Shown in pieces: positions 1-6,203 of a stretch of DNA of 9,572 nt. Origin of the DNA: Aquirhabdus sp. (GTDB lineage Bacteria; Pseudomonadota; Gammaproteobacteria; Pseudomonadales; Moraxellaceae); NCBI GenBank assembly GCA_030150135.1, contig JASLGO010000140.1:1-9572 (forward strand). Reading direction: 5' to 3'. Position 1 is the stretch's first letter, and the number at the start of each line of letters is the position of its first letter. The position numbers and the translations under genes were made by a program. The notes beneath the pieces are model-generated. The model was not told where the DNA came from and searched no databases. It saw nothing but the letters and a program-made list of their open reading frames with translations.

Positions 1-911
1 CAGCAAACGCCACGATACCTGCTGCAAACTACCCAGGTATCTATGCTGCGATAGCACTTGGACAATTAGCGCTCTATGCCCAGAATAATTTAACGGACAC
101 AACGCCTTACCTGAACTTTGCTACACGAGCTGCATTGGATATGCGGGATGGTGATTTGGATGGGATGACCACTTTTGGTGGAGACACGGATGGAACTGTG
201 GTTATTGCCAATCCTATTCTATATAGCGGAGTCACATCACAAACCAATGATGACCCAGATAACACCAGTATAGCGACTCTCCTTAACGTCAATGCAAATC
301 AACGAATTCAGCGTGGTGCTGCATTGAAGCAAGCAACAATCCAATATTTCAATACCATTAACGCATCACTGCCAGCAGCATCAAGAACTGATTCTGCAAG
401 TCTGAGCTACATTCAAAACTATGATTACGGTGTATACAACCAAACTTACTCAAGCTACACATCCCCTACTGTAAACACTCCAGCAGGACGTGTTGGTGCT
501 GGAAACTACACTCTTGCATTTGGTTTACCGACAGGTACAAATTTCAAAAATGCCTTGGATGCAAATGATGCCGTTGGTCGCTCAAATGACATCATGCAAT
601 TGAATGGTATCTACAAAGCAAGTAATGGCTGTCAATTAGCGGTTGGATATGACGGCACCATCACATTAAGCCAAAGCGGACAATCATATCAAGCAGTCGT
701 CAATCGTAAATTCTCTGATAGCCTAACTCGCATTACAGGTAATCAATATTTACTTAATGTGACATCGGCTGACCTTACAGCTCCACGATTTATTCAAATG
801 TATGTGCAGCAAACCAGCAGTGGAACTGTCATCACCAGTGCGGATACAGGTCGCTCAACACAGCAAACGCCAACGACTTTAGATACCGTAGACTTAAGCT
901 GTAGTTTTTAG
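1..911 (+). CDS. Probable exported protein of unknown function, 3' part only
   Basis: The reading frame (codons from base 3) is open from the left edge to a TAG stop, so the gene starts outside the window; about 302 residues are visible. I do not recognise the family. The visible protein is rich in Asn, Thr, Ser, Gln, Ala and Tyr and poor in Lys, Glu and Cys, typical of secreted or outer-surface proteins. Near base 147 it has an acidic Asp/Gly stretch, DGDLDGM followed shortly by GGDTDG, that resembles a calcium-binding loop (DxDxDG). The C-terminal 90 residues look like a small beta-rich domain with two cysteines (NGCQL and the terminal LSCSF), which could form a disulfide outside the cytoplasm. 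The signal sequence, if any, lies upstream. Internal TTG or ATG codons near 135-141 are not credible starts because coding sequence continues before them. A strong terminator follows. Export is inference from composition. Confidence 0.7.
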   Translation, partial: ANATIPAANYPGIYAAIALGQLALYAQNNLTDTTPYLNFATRAALDMRDGDLDGMTTFGGDTDGTVVIANPILYSGVTSQTNDDPDNTSIATLLNVNANQRIQRGAALKQATIQYFNTINASLPAASRTDSASLSYIQNYDYGVYNQTYSSYTSPTVNTPAGRVGAGNYTLAFGLPTGTNFKNALDANDAVGRSNDIMQLNGIYKASNGCQLAVGYDGTITLSQSGQSYQAVVNRKFSDSLTRITGNQYLLNVTSADLTAPRFIQMYVQQTSSGTVITSADTGRSTQQTPTTLDTVDLSCSF

Positions 912-944
912 ACTTAGTTAAATTTCTAAAGTTAGTCAGCAAAT

Positions 945-984
945 AAAAAAGCAGATTGTTGAAATCTCAACAGTCTGCTTTTTT
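945..984. terminator. Strong bidirectional intrinsic terminator
   Basis: An 18-bp stem (945-962 with 967-984) closes a 4-base loop, AATC. The left arm is AAAAAAGCAGATTGTTGA and the right arm is its complement with a single T-G wobble. The A-run on the left and T-run on the right make it work in both directions. It lies 33 bases after the exported-protein stop and 5 bases beyond the stop of the converging EpmA-like gene, so it probably ends both transcripts. Confidence 0.9.
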
Positions 985-989
985 TACAC

Positions 990-1688
990 TCAAGTCATGC
1001 TGAAGACTTTTCCAATCTGCCTTGTTTCAAGAATAATCATCAACAAGCGATCTAATCCAAACACCACATTGACATGATGAGGCTGGCTCAGAACACTTCC
1101 AACTTTAATTCCATCAATAAACACGTCTGTAAGACTTGTAAGTTCAGCATCTTTATCAAAATGAGTATCACGCCATTGATCAGGTAACTCAGTCAAATAC
1201 AAAGGCACGTCAATCCCCAGCGTCGGTTCAATAAAATGAACGAACATCAGTTTCAACCATGCCAAACGATCTTCACCTAGAGAAACATTAAGCCCTAAAC
1301 GCCTTGCTTCTTGTCTGAGTTCAGCAGCAGATAACTCATCTGGATCAAAGCCTAAACGCTGTATAAATGCCTGACGAAAAGTCCGTCGCTCAGGCTCAAA
1401 CTCCCCTGCAAATATAGCTTGGAGAAATGCATCAATAGCCAACAGCACTTGATCTTGAGCACAATCTGACTGCGACCATTGCACAACTGAAAACTCAGCC
1501 ACATGCCGTCGATCTATCGCTTCATCACGACGTTGCTTACTGATACTAAAAATAGATGTTTGGTAATCATTCAATGGAAATAATGAGCTTTCAACTTCAC
1601 TGATGTTTTGCGATAAAAAAAACGTTCGTATATTTTTATAGAGCAACGCTCGTGCACTTGCTACATCTAATGCATTAGTACCACTCAT
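990..1688 (-). CDS. Shortened EpmA/GenX-like (class II lysyl-tRNA synthetase-related) protein
   Basis: A 232-residue protein related to EpmA (PoxA/GenX/YjeA), the enzyme that attaches (R)-beta-lysine to a lysine of elongation factor P. Recognisable blocks: an N-terminal helix ending in an IxEVES-like segment (about 17-34); a motif-2-like stretch with R54, E56, H62, EF at 65-66 and W71; FIEPTLG at 152-158; and a motif-3-like FGLDRLLM at 210-217. E. coli EpmA is 325 residues. From memory of that sequence, two blocks are missing here: about 45 residues before motif 2, including the TSPE segment, and 40-50 residues after the VFIDGIKVG strand (about 189-197), including ANGFxEL. Both contribute to the active site, so normal ligase activity is doubtful. 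The frame is intact with no stop, suggesting a maintained protein rather than a fresh pseudogene. I chose the ATG at 1688, which overlaps the pdxB stop as ATGA and has GGGGA six bases upstream; a GTG at 1712 is less likely. Translational coupling to pdxB is probable. Confidence 0.72.
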   Translation of the reverse strand: MSGTNALDVASARALLYKNIRTFFLSQNISEVESSLFPLNDYQTSIFSISKQRRDEAIDRRHVAEFSVVQWSQSDCAQDQVLLAIDAFLQAIFAGEFEPERRTFRQAFIQRLGFDPDELSAAELRQEARRLGLNVSLGEDRLAWLKLMFVHFIEPTLGIDVPLYLTELPDQWRDTHFDKDAELTSLTDVFIDGIKVGSVLSQPHHVNVVFGLDRLLMIILETRQIGKVFSMT

Positions 1689-2809
1689 ACGCCATCCCCA
1701 TAACTCGCCCACTCTCGGCGTAATGGGTACTCTTTTCGTAGTCGATCGAAACTTGCGGCATCGACAATGACTTCATTTGATTTTTCACCTTTGCCGAGGC
1801 AAGCACGTAAAGCTATATCATCTTCTCGAATCAGATAAAGCATTGGAAGAATTGCAGGTAATTGATCGATTAGATTTTTCTGGGCATCAAACAGTTGAGG
1901 CATTGCGGGAAGTTTATTGTCTAGTGTTAGTTGAGGTTCAGCGCCTTGCCATCGGCAAAAGGCTTGGTAAATCATTTCTGTGCCTTTGGCTTTGCCTTCC
2001 AAGCTATAGCCAGCGATATGCGGTGTAGCCAGCGCTAGATCATTCAATAACGTGGAAGAAATTTGTGGTTCATGTTCAAACACATCAAGAACAACCGAAC
2101 GAATCGCTAAGCCTTTTGCTCGACTATTTGCAAAATCAGCCAATAACGCCGCTTCTGAAATGACCGCACCACGCGCGCTATTAATCAGCATGGTATCGGA
2201 CTTGAGCAATGAAAAAGTTTCATCATTCATCAGATGATACGTCTGATTTTGAACATTTTTTGTAATAGGAACATGAAAACTGACAACATCCACTTGTGGT
2301 AGCATTTCCTTGATCGTTATCTGTTCGACATGATCATTAGAAACAAATGGATCAACACCAATCACTCGCCATCCAAGTCGTTTAGCTAAAATAACCAAGC
2401 GCTTTCCTACATTACCTAACCCAACGATACCTAATGTAAAACCAGCTTTAGCTGCACGCTCAGGATGAAGGGTTAAAATCGCCGTCACCACATACTCGGC
2501 AACCGCCTGAGCATTACAGCCTGGGGCATTGGCAACGACTACACCCATCGCCTGCAAACCAGCAACATCCAAATGATCTGTGCCAATCGTCGCACTGCCG
2601 ACAAATCCAATTCGCTGTGCAGTTATGCTTTTTTCAGCAGCCGCCTGAAGTAATTGAGGTGTGACCTTGGTCACTGAGCGTACCAGTAGCGCATCCGTAT
2701 TGATGAGATTGTCTGCGGTGATACCGCGTCCAGCAAGCGTTGTCACTGAGCCAAACGGCTTAAAAAAGTAATCCGTTAAACTTAAATTTTCATCGGCAAC
2801 GATATGCAT
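1685..2809 (-). CDS. pdxB: Erythronate-4-phosphate dehydrogenase
   Basis: PdxB oxidises 4-phospho-D-erythronate to 2-oxo-3-hydroxy-4-phosphobutanoate, the second step of the DXP-dependent pyridoxal 5'-phosphate (vitamin B6) pathway, in the cytoplasm. The 374 residues match the family length (E. coli about 378). Domains are the D-2-hydroxyacid dehydrogenase substrate domain with GFVGSATIGTDHLD (68-81), a central NAD-binding Rossmann domain with GLGNVG (130-135), and a C-terminal PdxB dimerisation domain from about 290. The catalytic triad of the superfamily is present: R213 in NSARGAVI, E247 in DVFEHEP and H264 in TPHIAGYS. The ATG at 2809 has GGGAT about eight bases upstream. It follows padR on the same strand after a 70-bp gap in which I see no clear terminator, so read-through from padR is possible. 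Its stop codon overlaps the start of the EpmA-like gene. Confidence 0.96.
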   Translation of the reverse strand: MHIVADENLSLTDYFFKPFGSVTTLAGRGITADNLINTDALLVRSVTKVTPQLLQAAAEKSITAQRIGFVGSATIGTDHLDVAGLQAMGVVVANAPGCNAQAVAEYVVTAILTLHPERAAKAGFTLGIVGLGNVGKRLVILAKRLGWRVIGVDPFVSNDHVEQITIKEMLPQVDVVSFHVPITKNVQNQTYHLMNDETFSLLKSDTMLINSARGAVISEAALLADFANSRAKGLAIRSVVLDVFEHEPQISSTLLNDLALATPHIAGYSLEGKAKGTEMIYQAFCRWQGAEPQLTLDNKLPAMPQLFDAQKNLIDQLPAILPMLYLIREDDIALRACLGKGEKSNEVIVDAASFDRLRKEYPLRREWASYGDGV

Positions 2810-2879
2810 TGATTAGATCCCAATTATTTTTGATGAATGGATGATTTTTTGGAGTGTTCGAAGTGAATAATTATGGGCA

Positions 2880-3434
2880 CTATTCATCGTTCTCACGCAA
2901 CAATTCAACCATATCTTTGCACCATTGCAGCCAACTCTCTTCATGGGCAATACCAGCCTTGAGAATCATATGTTGAATTTTTAACGATCGGGTATTTTTA
3001 CTTGGGTCTTGTTTTACTTTATCAATGAAGTCACGTTGTTCAATGGCGTGGAATATTTTGACTTTTTGCTCGTAGATTTGAGCACGGCGCAGCAATTCCG
3101 TTTCCAAGCCCAGTGGACCAATCGCGGCATCTGCACGCAATCGAACAATAAACTCATCTCGAATATGCGCAGGCTCAGAAGATTCAGCGACCCATCTTTT
3201 TAGCTCTTCCCGTCCTGCATCGAGAACTTGATAAATTCGCTTGCGGGTTTTACTCCCCTCTTCTGCTTCGGATTTTACCCAGCCTTTTTCTTCCATCTTG
3301 GCAAGTTCGCGATAGATTTGCTGATGCGATGCAGGCCAAAAAAAACCAATCGACTTCCCAAAACGCTGCGCTAAGTCATAGCCAGAACAAGACTTTTCGA
3401 TCAATGACACCATCAAGGCATGGGGTAACGACAT
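2880..3434 (-). CDS. PadR-family transcriptional regulator
   Basis: A 184-residue DNA-binding protein of the PadR family. The N-terminal winged helix-turn-helix shows the family signature: SGYDL (17-21), FFWPASHQQIYREL (31-44, the recognition helix region) and a KMEEKGWV segment, followed by the wing with KRIYQVLDAGREEL (65-78). Residues from about 90 to the end form the helical dimerisation domain (PadR C-terminal/Vir_act_alpha_C type). Family members are usually repressors that release DNA on binding a small molecule, classically phenolic acids; the ligand cannot be read from the sequence. It is divergent from fadH, and two palindromes in the shared intergenic region are its likely operators, which predicts control of fadH and of itself. 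I chose the ATG at 3434 because AGAGG lies six bases before it; the in-frame ATG at 3440 would have that sequence directly abutting it. Confidence 0.92.
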   Translation of the reverse strand: MSLPHALMVSLIEKSCSGYDLAQRFGKSIGFFWPASHQQIYRELAKMEEKGWVKSEAEEGSKTRKRIYQVLDAGREELKRWVAESSEPAHIRDEFIVRLRADAAIGPLGLETELLRRAQIYEQKVKIFHAIEQRDFIDKVKQDPSKNTRSLKIQHMILKAGIAHEESWLQWCKDMVELLRENDE

Positions 3435-3472
3435 GAGCATCCTCTTGATTGCTAAATTTCAGGTGTAACCGA

Positions 3473-3492
3473 ATATGAACCTAGTTGCATAT
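3473..3492. promoter_or_regulatory. PadR operator candidate, distal (padR-side) copy
   Basis: ATATGAACCTAGTTGCATAT is an imperfect 20-bp palindrome identical to the perfect copy at 3515-3534 except for two bases in the left half. The two sites start exactly 42 bp apart, close to four turns of B-DNA, so dimers would sit on the same face of the helix. The copy overlaps the suggested fadH -35 box. The half-site spacing fits the ATGN-N8-NCAT pattern seen at PadR-family operators. Binding by the neighbouring PadR protein is inferred. Confidence 0.7.
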
Positions 3493-3513
3493 TAGCAGCG
3501 AATCGATTATCTT
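3485..3513 (+). promoter_or_regulatory. Candidate fadH promoter
   Basis: TTGCAT (3485-3490) and TATCTT (3508-3513), 17 bp apart, are a moderate sigma-70 match. The -35 lies in the distal palindrome and the perfect palindrome begins two bases after the -10, a layout typical of repression. The fadH ribosome site, TGGAG at 3566-3570, sits five bases before its ATG. On the opposite strand a TAATAT at about 3488-3493 could be the padR -10, but no good -35 accompanies it. Confidence 0.4.
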
Positions 3514-3514
3514 T

Positions 3515-3534
3515 ATATGCAACTAGTTGCATAT
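3515..3534. promoter_or_regulatory. PadR operator candidate, perfect 20-bp palindrome
   Basis: ATATGCAACTAGTTGCATAT is a perfect 20-bp palindrome in the padR-fadH intergenic region, about 40 bp before the fadH start codon and just downstream of the suggested -10. A bound dimer here would block initiation or clearance at fadH. Being perfect, it is expected to be the higher-affinity site and the imperfect copy at 3473-3492 the secondary one. The palindrome is directly visible; which protein binds it is inferred from the adjacent regulator. Confidence 0.8.
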
Positions 3535-3575
3535 TTTTCTAATCGCTTTATTCCATAGCCGTCGCTGGAGTTACC

Positions 3576-5597
3576 ATGAGTGCTTATCCACACCTGCTTC
3601 AACCGTTAGATCTTGGCTTTACTACCCTTAAAAATCGTTTATTAATGGGCTCAATGCATTTGGGTTTAGAAGAAGTCGAAAATGGCTTTGAGCGCATGGC
3701 TGCATTCTATGCAGAACGTGCTCGTGGCGGCGTTGGACTGATCGTCACTGGAGGTATTGCGCCGAATGAAGCTGGTGTGGTCATGCTGGGCGGCGCAAAG
3801 ATGTCTACCCCTGAAGAAGCTGAACATCACCGCGTCGTGACTGACGCTGTCCACCAAGTAGGTGGCAAAATTGCGATGCAAATTTTGCATACAGGTCGTT
3901 ATTCTTACCAACCGAATTTGGTTGCACCAAGTCCGATTCGCGCACCAATCAATATGTTTGTGCCAAAAGAATTAACTGCAGAAGACATTGAGCAAACCAT
4001 CGAAGATTTCGTCAATTGCGCTGCACTCGCACAATCTGCGGGTTATGACGGCGTTGAAGTCATGGGTTCAGAAGGTTATTTGATTAACGAATTTATCGTT
4101 GCTCACACCAACAAACGTACCGATGAATGGGGTGGCAGCTATGAAAATCGTATCCGCTTCCCGTTAGAAATTGTTCGTCGTACACGTGAACGTGTTGGGG
4201 CAAACTTCATTATCATCTATCGCCTATCCATGTTGGACTTAGTTGAAAACGGCTCAAACCTTGAAGAAGTCATTCAATTGGCAAAAGCCATCGAAGCAGC
4301 TGGTGCAACCATTATCAACACAGGGATTGGCTGGCACGAAGCACGCGTTCCGACCATTGCAACCAAAGTGCCACGCGCTGCGTTTGCTTGGGTCACACAA
4401 AAAGTAAAAAGCCACGTGTCGATTCCACTCGTCACAACCAACCGCTTCAACACGCCTGAAGTCGCTGAACAAGCATTGGCTGACGGCATGTGCGATATGG
4501 TATCTATGGCACGTCCACTACTTGCCGATCCGTTTTTTATTGTTAAAGCAGAAGCCAATCAAGCGGAACAAATCAATACCTGTATCGGCTGTAATCAAGC
4601 CTGTTTGGATCATATTTTCAAAGGTCAAATCACGTCTTGTCTGGTTAATCCACGTGCCTGCCACGAAACAGAATTGGTCTACAACCCGACTGAAAAAGCC
4701 AAACGCATTGCGGTTGTTGGCGCAGGGCCAGCAGGACTGAGCTTTTCAACAGTTGCAGCGGAACGCGGTCATGATGTAACTCTATTTGAATCAAGCAGTG
4801 AAATTGGCGGTCAATTTAACATTGCCAAAACCATTCCAGGCAAAGAAGAGTTCTACGAAACACTGCGCTATTTCAAAAATAAAATTGACGCAACAGGCGT
4901 CAAACTTGCACTCAACCAACGCGTCAGTGCGGAACAACTGATCAAAGAAGGGTTTGATGAAGTCGTACTTGCAACAGGTATTCAACCTCGCCAACCAGCG
5001 ATTGATGGTATTGATCATCCGAAGGTCATGACCTACCTCGACGTCTTGCGTGATCGCAAGGAAGTTGGTCAACGCGTAGCGATTATTGGTGCAGGCGGTA
5101 TTGGTTTTGACGTGGCTGAATACCTCACCCACGAAGGTGAAAGCGGTAGCCAAAACCCAGAGAAATTCTATGCAGAATGGGGTATTGATACTGAATACAA
5201 CGAGCGTGGCGGCATGCGCCAACCTGAACTTGAATCATCACCACGTCAAATTCATTTGCTACAACGTAAGAGCAGCAAAGTCGGTGATGGATTGGGTAAA
5301 ACCACGGGTTGGATTCACCGTACTGGTCTGAAAAACCGTGATGTAGATATGCGCTCTGGATTGTCTTATCACAAGATTGATGATGCAGGATTGCATGTAG
5401 ATGATGGCAAAAAAATCGATATCCTCAACGTAGATTCAATCATCGTCTGTGCAGGTCAAGAGCCTTTCCGCGAATTACATGACGCGTTACAAGCTGCTGG
5501 CTGCTCGACACATCTGATTGGTGGTGCAGATAAAGCACTCGAGCTGGATGCGAAATTTGCCATCAAACAAGGCGCTGAATTGGCAGCACGTTTGTAA
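3576..5597 (+). CDS. fadH: NADPH-dependent 2,4-dienoyl-CoA reductase
   Basis: FadH reduces 2,4-dienoyl-CoA with NADPH, the auxiliary step needed to beta-oxidise unsaturated fatty acids with even-numbered double bonds. The 673 residues match E. coli FadH (672) end to end. Residues 1 to about 330 form the Old Yellow Enzyme-like FMN barrel: KNRLLMGSMH at the start, HTGRYSYQP (105-113), catalytic Y168 in SEGYLINEF and H254 in IGWHEA. The 4Fe-4S cluster ligands are C336, C339, C343 and C355 (CIGCNQACL, then 11 residues to Cys). The FAD site is GAGPAG at 382-387, and a second dinucleotide fold has GAGGIG at 505-510. The C-terminal GQEP and LIGGAD motifs are also present. No residue appears missing. 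The gene is divergent from a PadR regulator and preceded by two operator-like palindromes. The family is cytoplasmic and works as a single chain passing electrons NADPH to FAD to Fe-S to FMN. Confidence 0.96.
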   Translation: MSAYPHLLQPLDLGFTTLKNRLLMGSMHLGLEEVENGFERMAAFYAERARGGVGLIVTGGIAPNEAGVVMLGGAKMSTPEEAEHHRVVTDAVHQVGGKIAMQILHTGRYSYQPNLVAPSPIRAPINMFVPKELTAEDIEQTIEDFVNCAALAQSAGYDGVEVMGSEGYLINEFIVAHTNKRTDEWGGSYENRIRFPLEIVRRTRERVGANFIIIYRLSMLDLVENGSNLEEVIQLAKAIEAAGATIINTGIGWHEARVPTIATKVPRAAFAWVTQKVKSHVSIPLVTTNRFNTPEVAEQALADGMCDMVSMARPLLADPFFIVKAEANQAEQINTCIGCNQACLDHIFKGQITSCLVNPRACHETELVYNPTEKAKRIAVVGAGPAGLSFSTVAAERGHDVTLFESSSEIGGQFNIAKTIPGKEEFYETLRYFKNKIDATGVKLALNQRVSAEQLIKEGFDEVVLATGIQPRQPAIDGIDHPKVMTYLDVLRDRKEVGQRVAIIGAGGIGFDVAEYLTHEGESGSQNPEKFYAEWGIDTEYNERGGMRQPELESSPRQIHLLQRKSSKVGDGLGKTTGWIHRTGLKNRDVDMRSGLSYHKIDDAGLHVDDGKKIDILNVDSIIVCAGQEPFRELHDALQAAGCSTHLIGGADKALELDAKFAIKQGAELAARL

Positions 5598-5623
5598 GGT
5601 TGATCTAAATAAAGTTGGAATTC

Positions 5624-5683
5624 GCCGCACGTTTCGACAGGCTCAACGAGCTATATAGTTCACTGAGCTTGTCGAAGTGCGCC
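5624..5683. repeat. REP-like long inverted repeat
   Basis: Arms around TTCGACAGGCTCA (5633-5645) and TGAGCTTGTCGAA (5664-5676) pair with one wobble and extend outward through GCAC/GTGC, the left arm having two extra bases. Inside lies a second near-palindrome, GAGCTATATAGTTC, so a two-part stem is possible. The TTCGACA(A/G)GCTCA core is the kind of sequence found as dispersed intergenic repeats in many bacterial genomes. No T-run follows on either side, so a repeat or mRNA-stabilising element is more likely than a terminator. It separates fadH from the NTF2-like gene. Confidence 0.65.
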
Positions 5684-5723
5684 TGAATATGATTTGAAAG
5701 CACTTATAAAAAGGACACCCCCC

Positions 5724-6146
5724 ATGACATCACTCAGCTTACAACCAGCCGCAGCTGCTACACTAAACAAATGGCACGACATGGTCGCGGCAAAAGATCT
5801 TTCCAACTTGCCAACACTACTGGCAACTGATGCACAGTTCCGCTCCCCTGCTGTATTCAAACCATATGTTGGCGCGCCTGTGGTATCGTTGATTTTGAAT
5901 ACCGTATTGCAAGTCTTTCAAGAGTTTACATATCACCGTCAATTTGCCACCAGTGATGGTTCAAGTGTTGTTCTAGAGTTCACGGCGAAAGTTGAAGGTA
6001 AGGAAATTCACGGGATTGACATGATTCGCTTCAACGAAGCAGGTCTGATTACTCATTTTGAAGTGATGATTCGCCCAATGTCTGCGCTGCAAACCCTCGC
6101 AGCGGAAATGGGCGCACGCTTAGCAGCGTTTATGCCTGCGAAGTGA
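5724..6146 (+). CDS. NTF2/SnoaL-like small protein
   Basis: A 140-residue protein with the layout of the nuclear transport factor 2/SnoaL-like alpha+beta barrel: an N-terminal helix with KWHDMVAAKDL (16-26), LLATDAQFRSPAVFKPYVG (32-50), a helix with LNTVLQVF, then strands ending in HGIDMIRFNEAGLITHFEVMIRP (96-118), where a hydrophobic-Asp-hydrophobic strand and a Gly-hairpin are typical. Family members range from ketosteroid-isomerase-like and polyketide cyclase enzymes to non-catalytic ligand binders, so no substrate is assigned. I chose the ATG at 5724 because AAGGA lies eight bases upstream (5711-5715); an in-frame TTG at 5694 lacks such a site. It follows fadH on the same strand after 126 bp containing a long inverted repeat, so it may be co-transcribed and act on a similar hydrophobic substrate, but that is only contextual. 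Confidence 0.83.
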   Translation: MTSLSLQPAAAATLNKWHDMVAAKDLSNLPTLLATDAQFRSPAVFKPYVGAPVVSLILNTVLQVFQEFTYHRQFATSDGSSVVLEFTAKVEGKEIHGIDMIRFNEAGLITHFEVMIRPMSALQTLAAEMGARLAAFMPAK

Positions 6147-6158
6147 TTTGTGCGCAAT

Positions 6159-6191
6159 AAAAAAGCTGGGATTTCATGCCCAGCTTTTTTT
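6159..6191. terminator. Bidirectional intrinsic terminator
   Basis: A perfect 12-bp stem, AAAAAAGCTGGG (6159-6170) with CCCAGCTTTTTT (6179-6190), closes an 8-base loop. The A- and T-runs let it work both ways. It lies 12 bases after the NTF2-like stop and 13 bases beyond the stop of the converging MFS gene, so it should end both transcripts. Confidence 0.92.
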
Positions 6192-6203
6192 ATTTGTACT
6201 AGC

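Noticed and set aside
990..1712. GTG start at 1712 for the EpmA-like gene
   Set aside because: The ATG at 1688 forms an ATGA overlap with pdxB and has a better-spaced ribosome site; the extra eight residues (MGELWGWR) look non-native.
1777..2237. Plus-strand open frames opposite pdxB
   Set aside because: They lie wholly within the conserved pdxB coding sequence on the other strand and their translations resemble no protein family.
3666..5331. Several open frames overlapping fadH on both strands
   Set aside because: All fall inside fadH, which is full length with every catalytic and cluster ligand present; they are reading-frame shadows.
5694..5723. TTG start at 5694 for the NTF2-like gene
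   Set aside because: AAGGA is placed correctly for the ATG at 5724, and the extra residues encoded before it overlap only spacer sequence.
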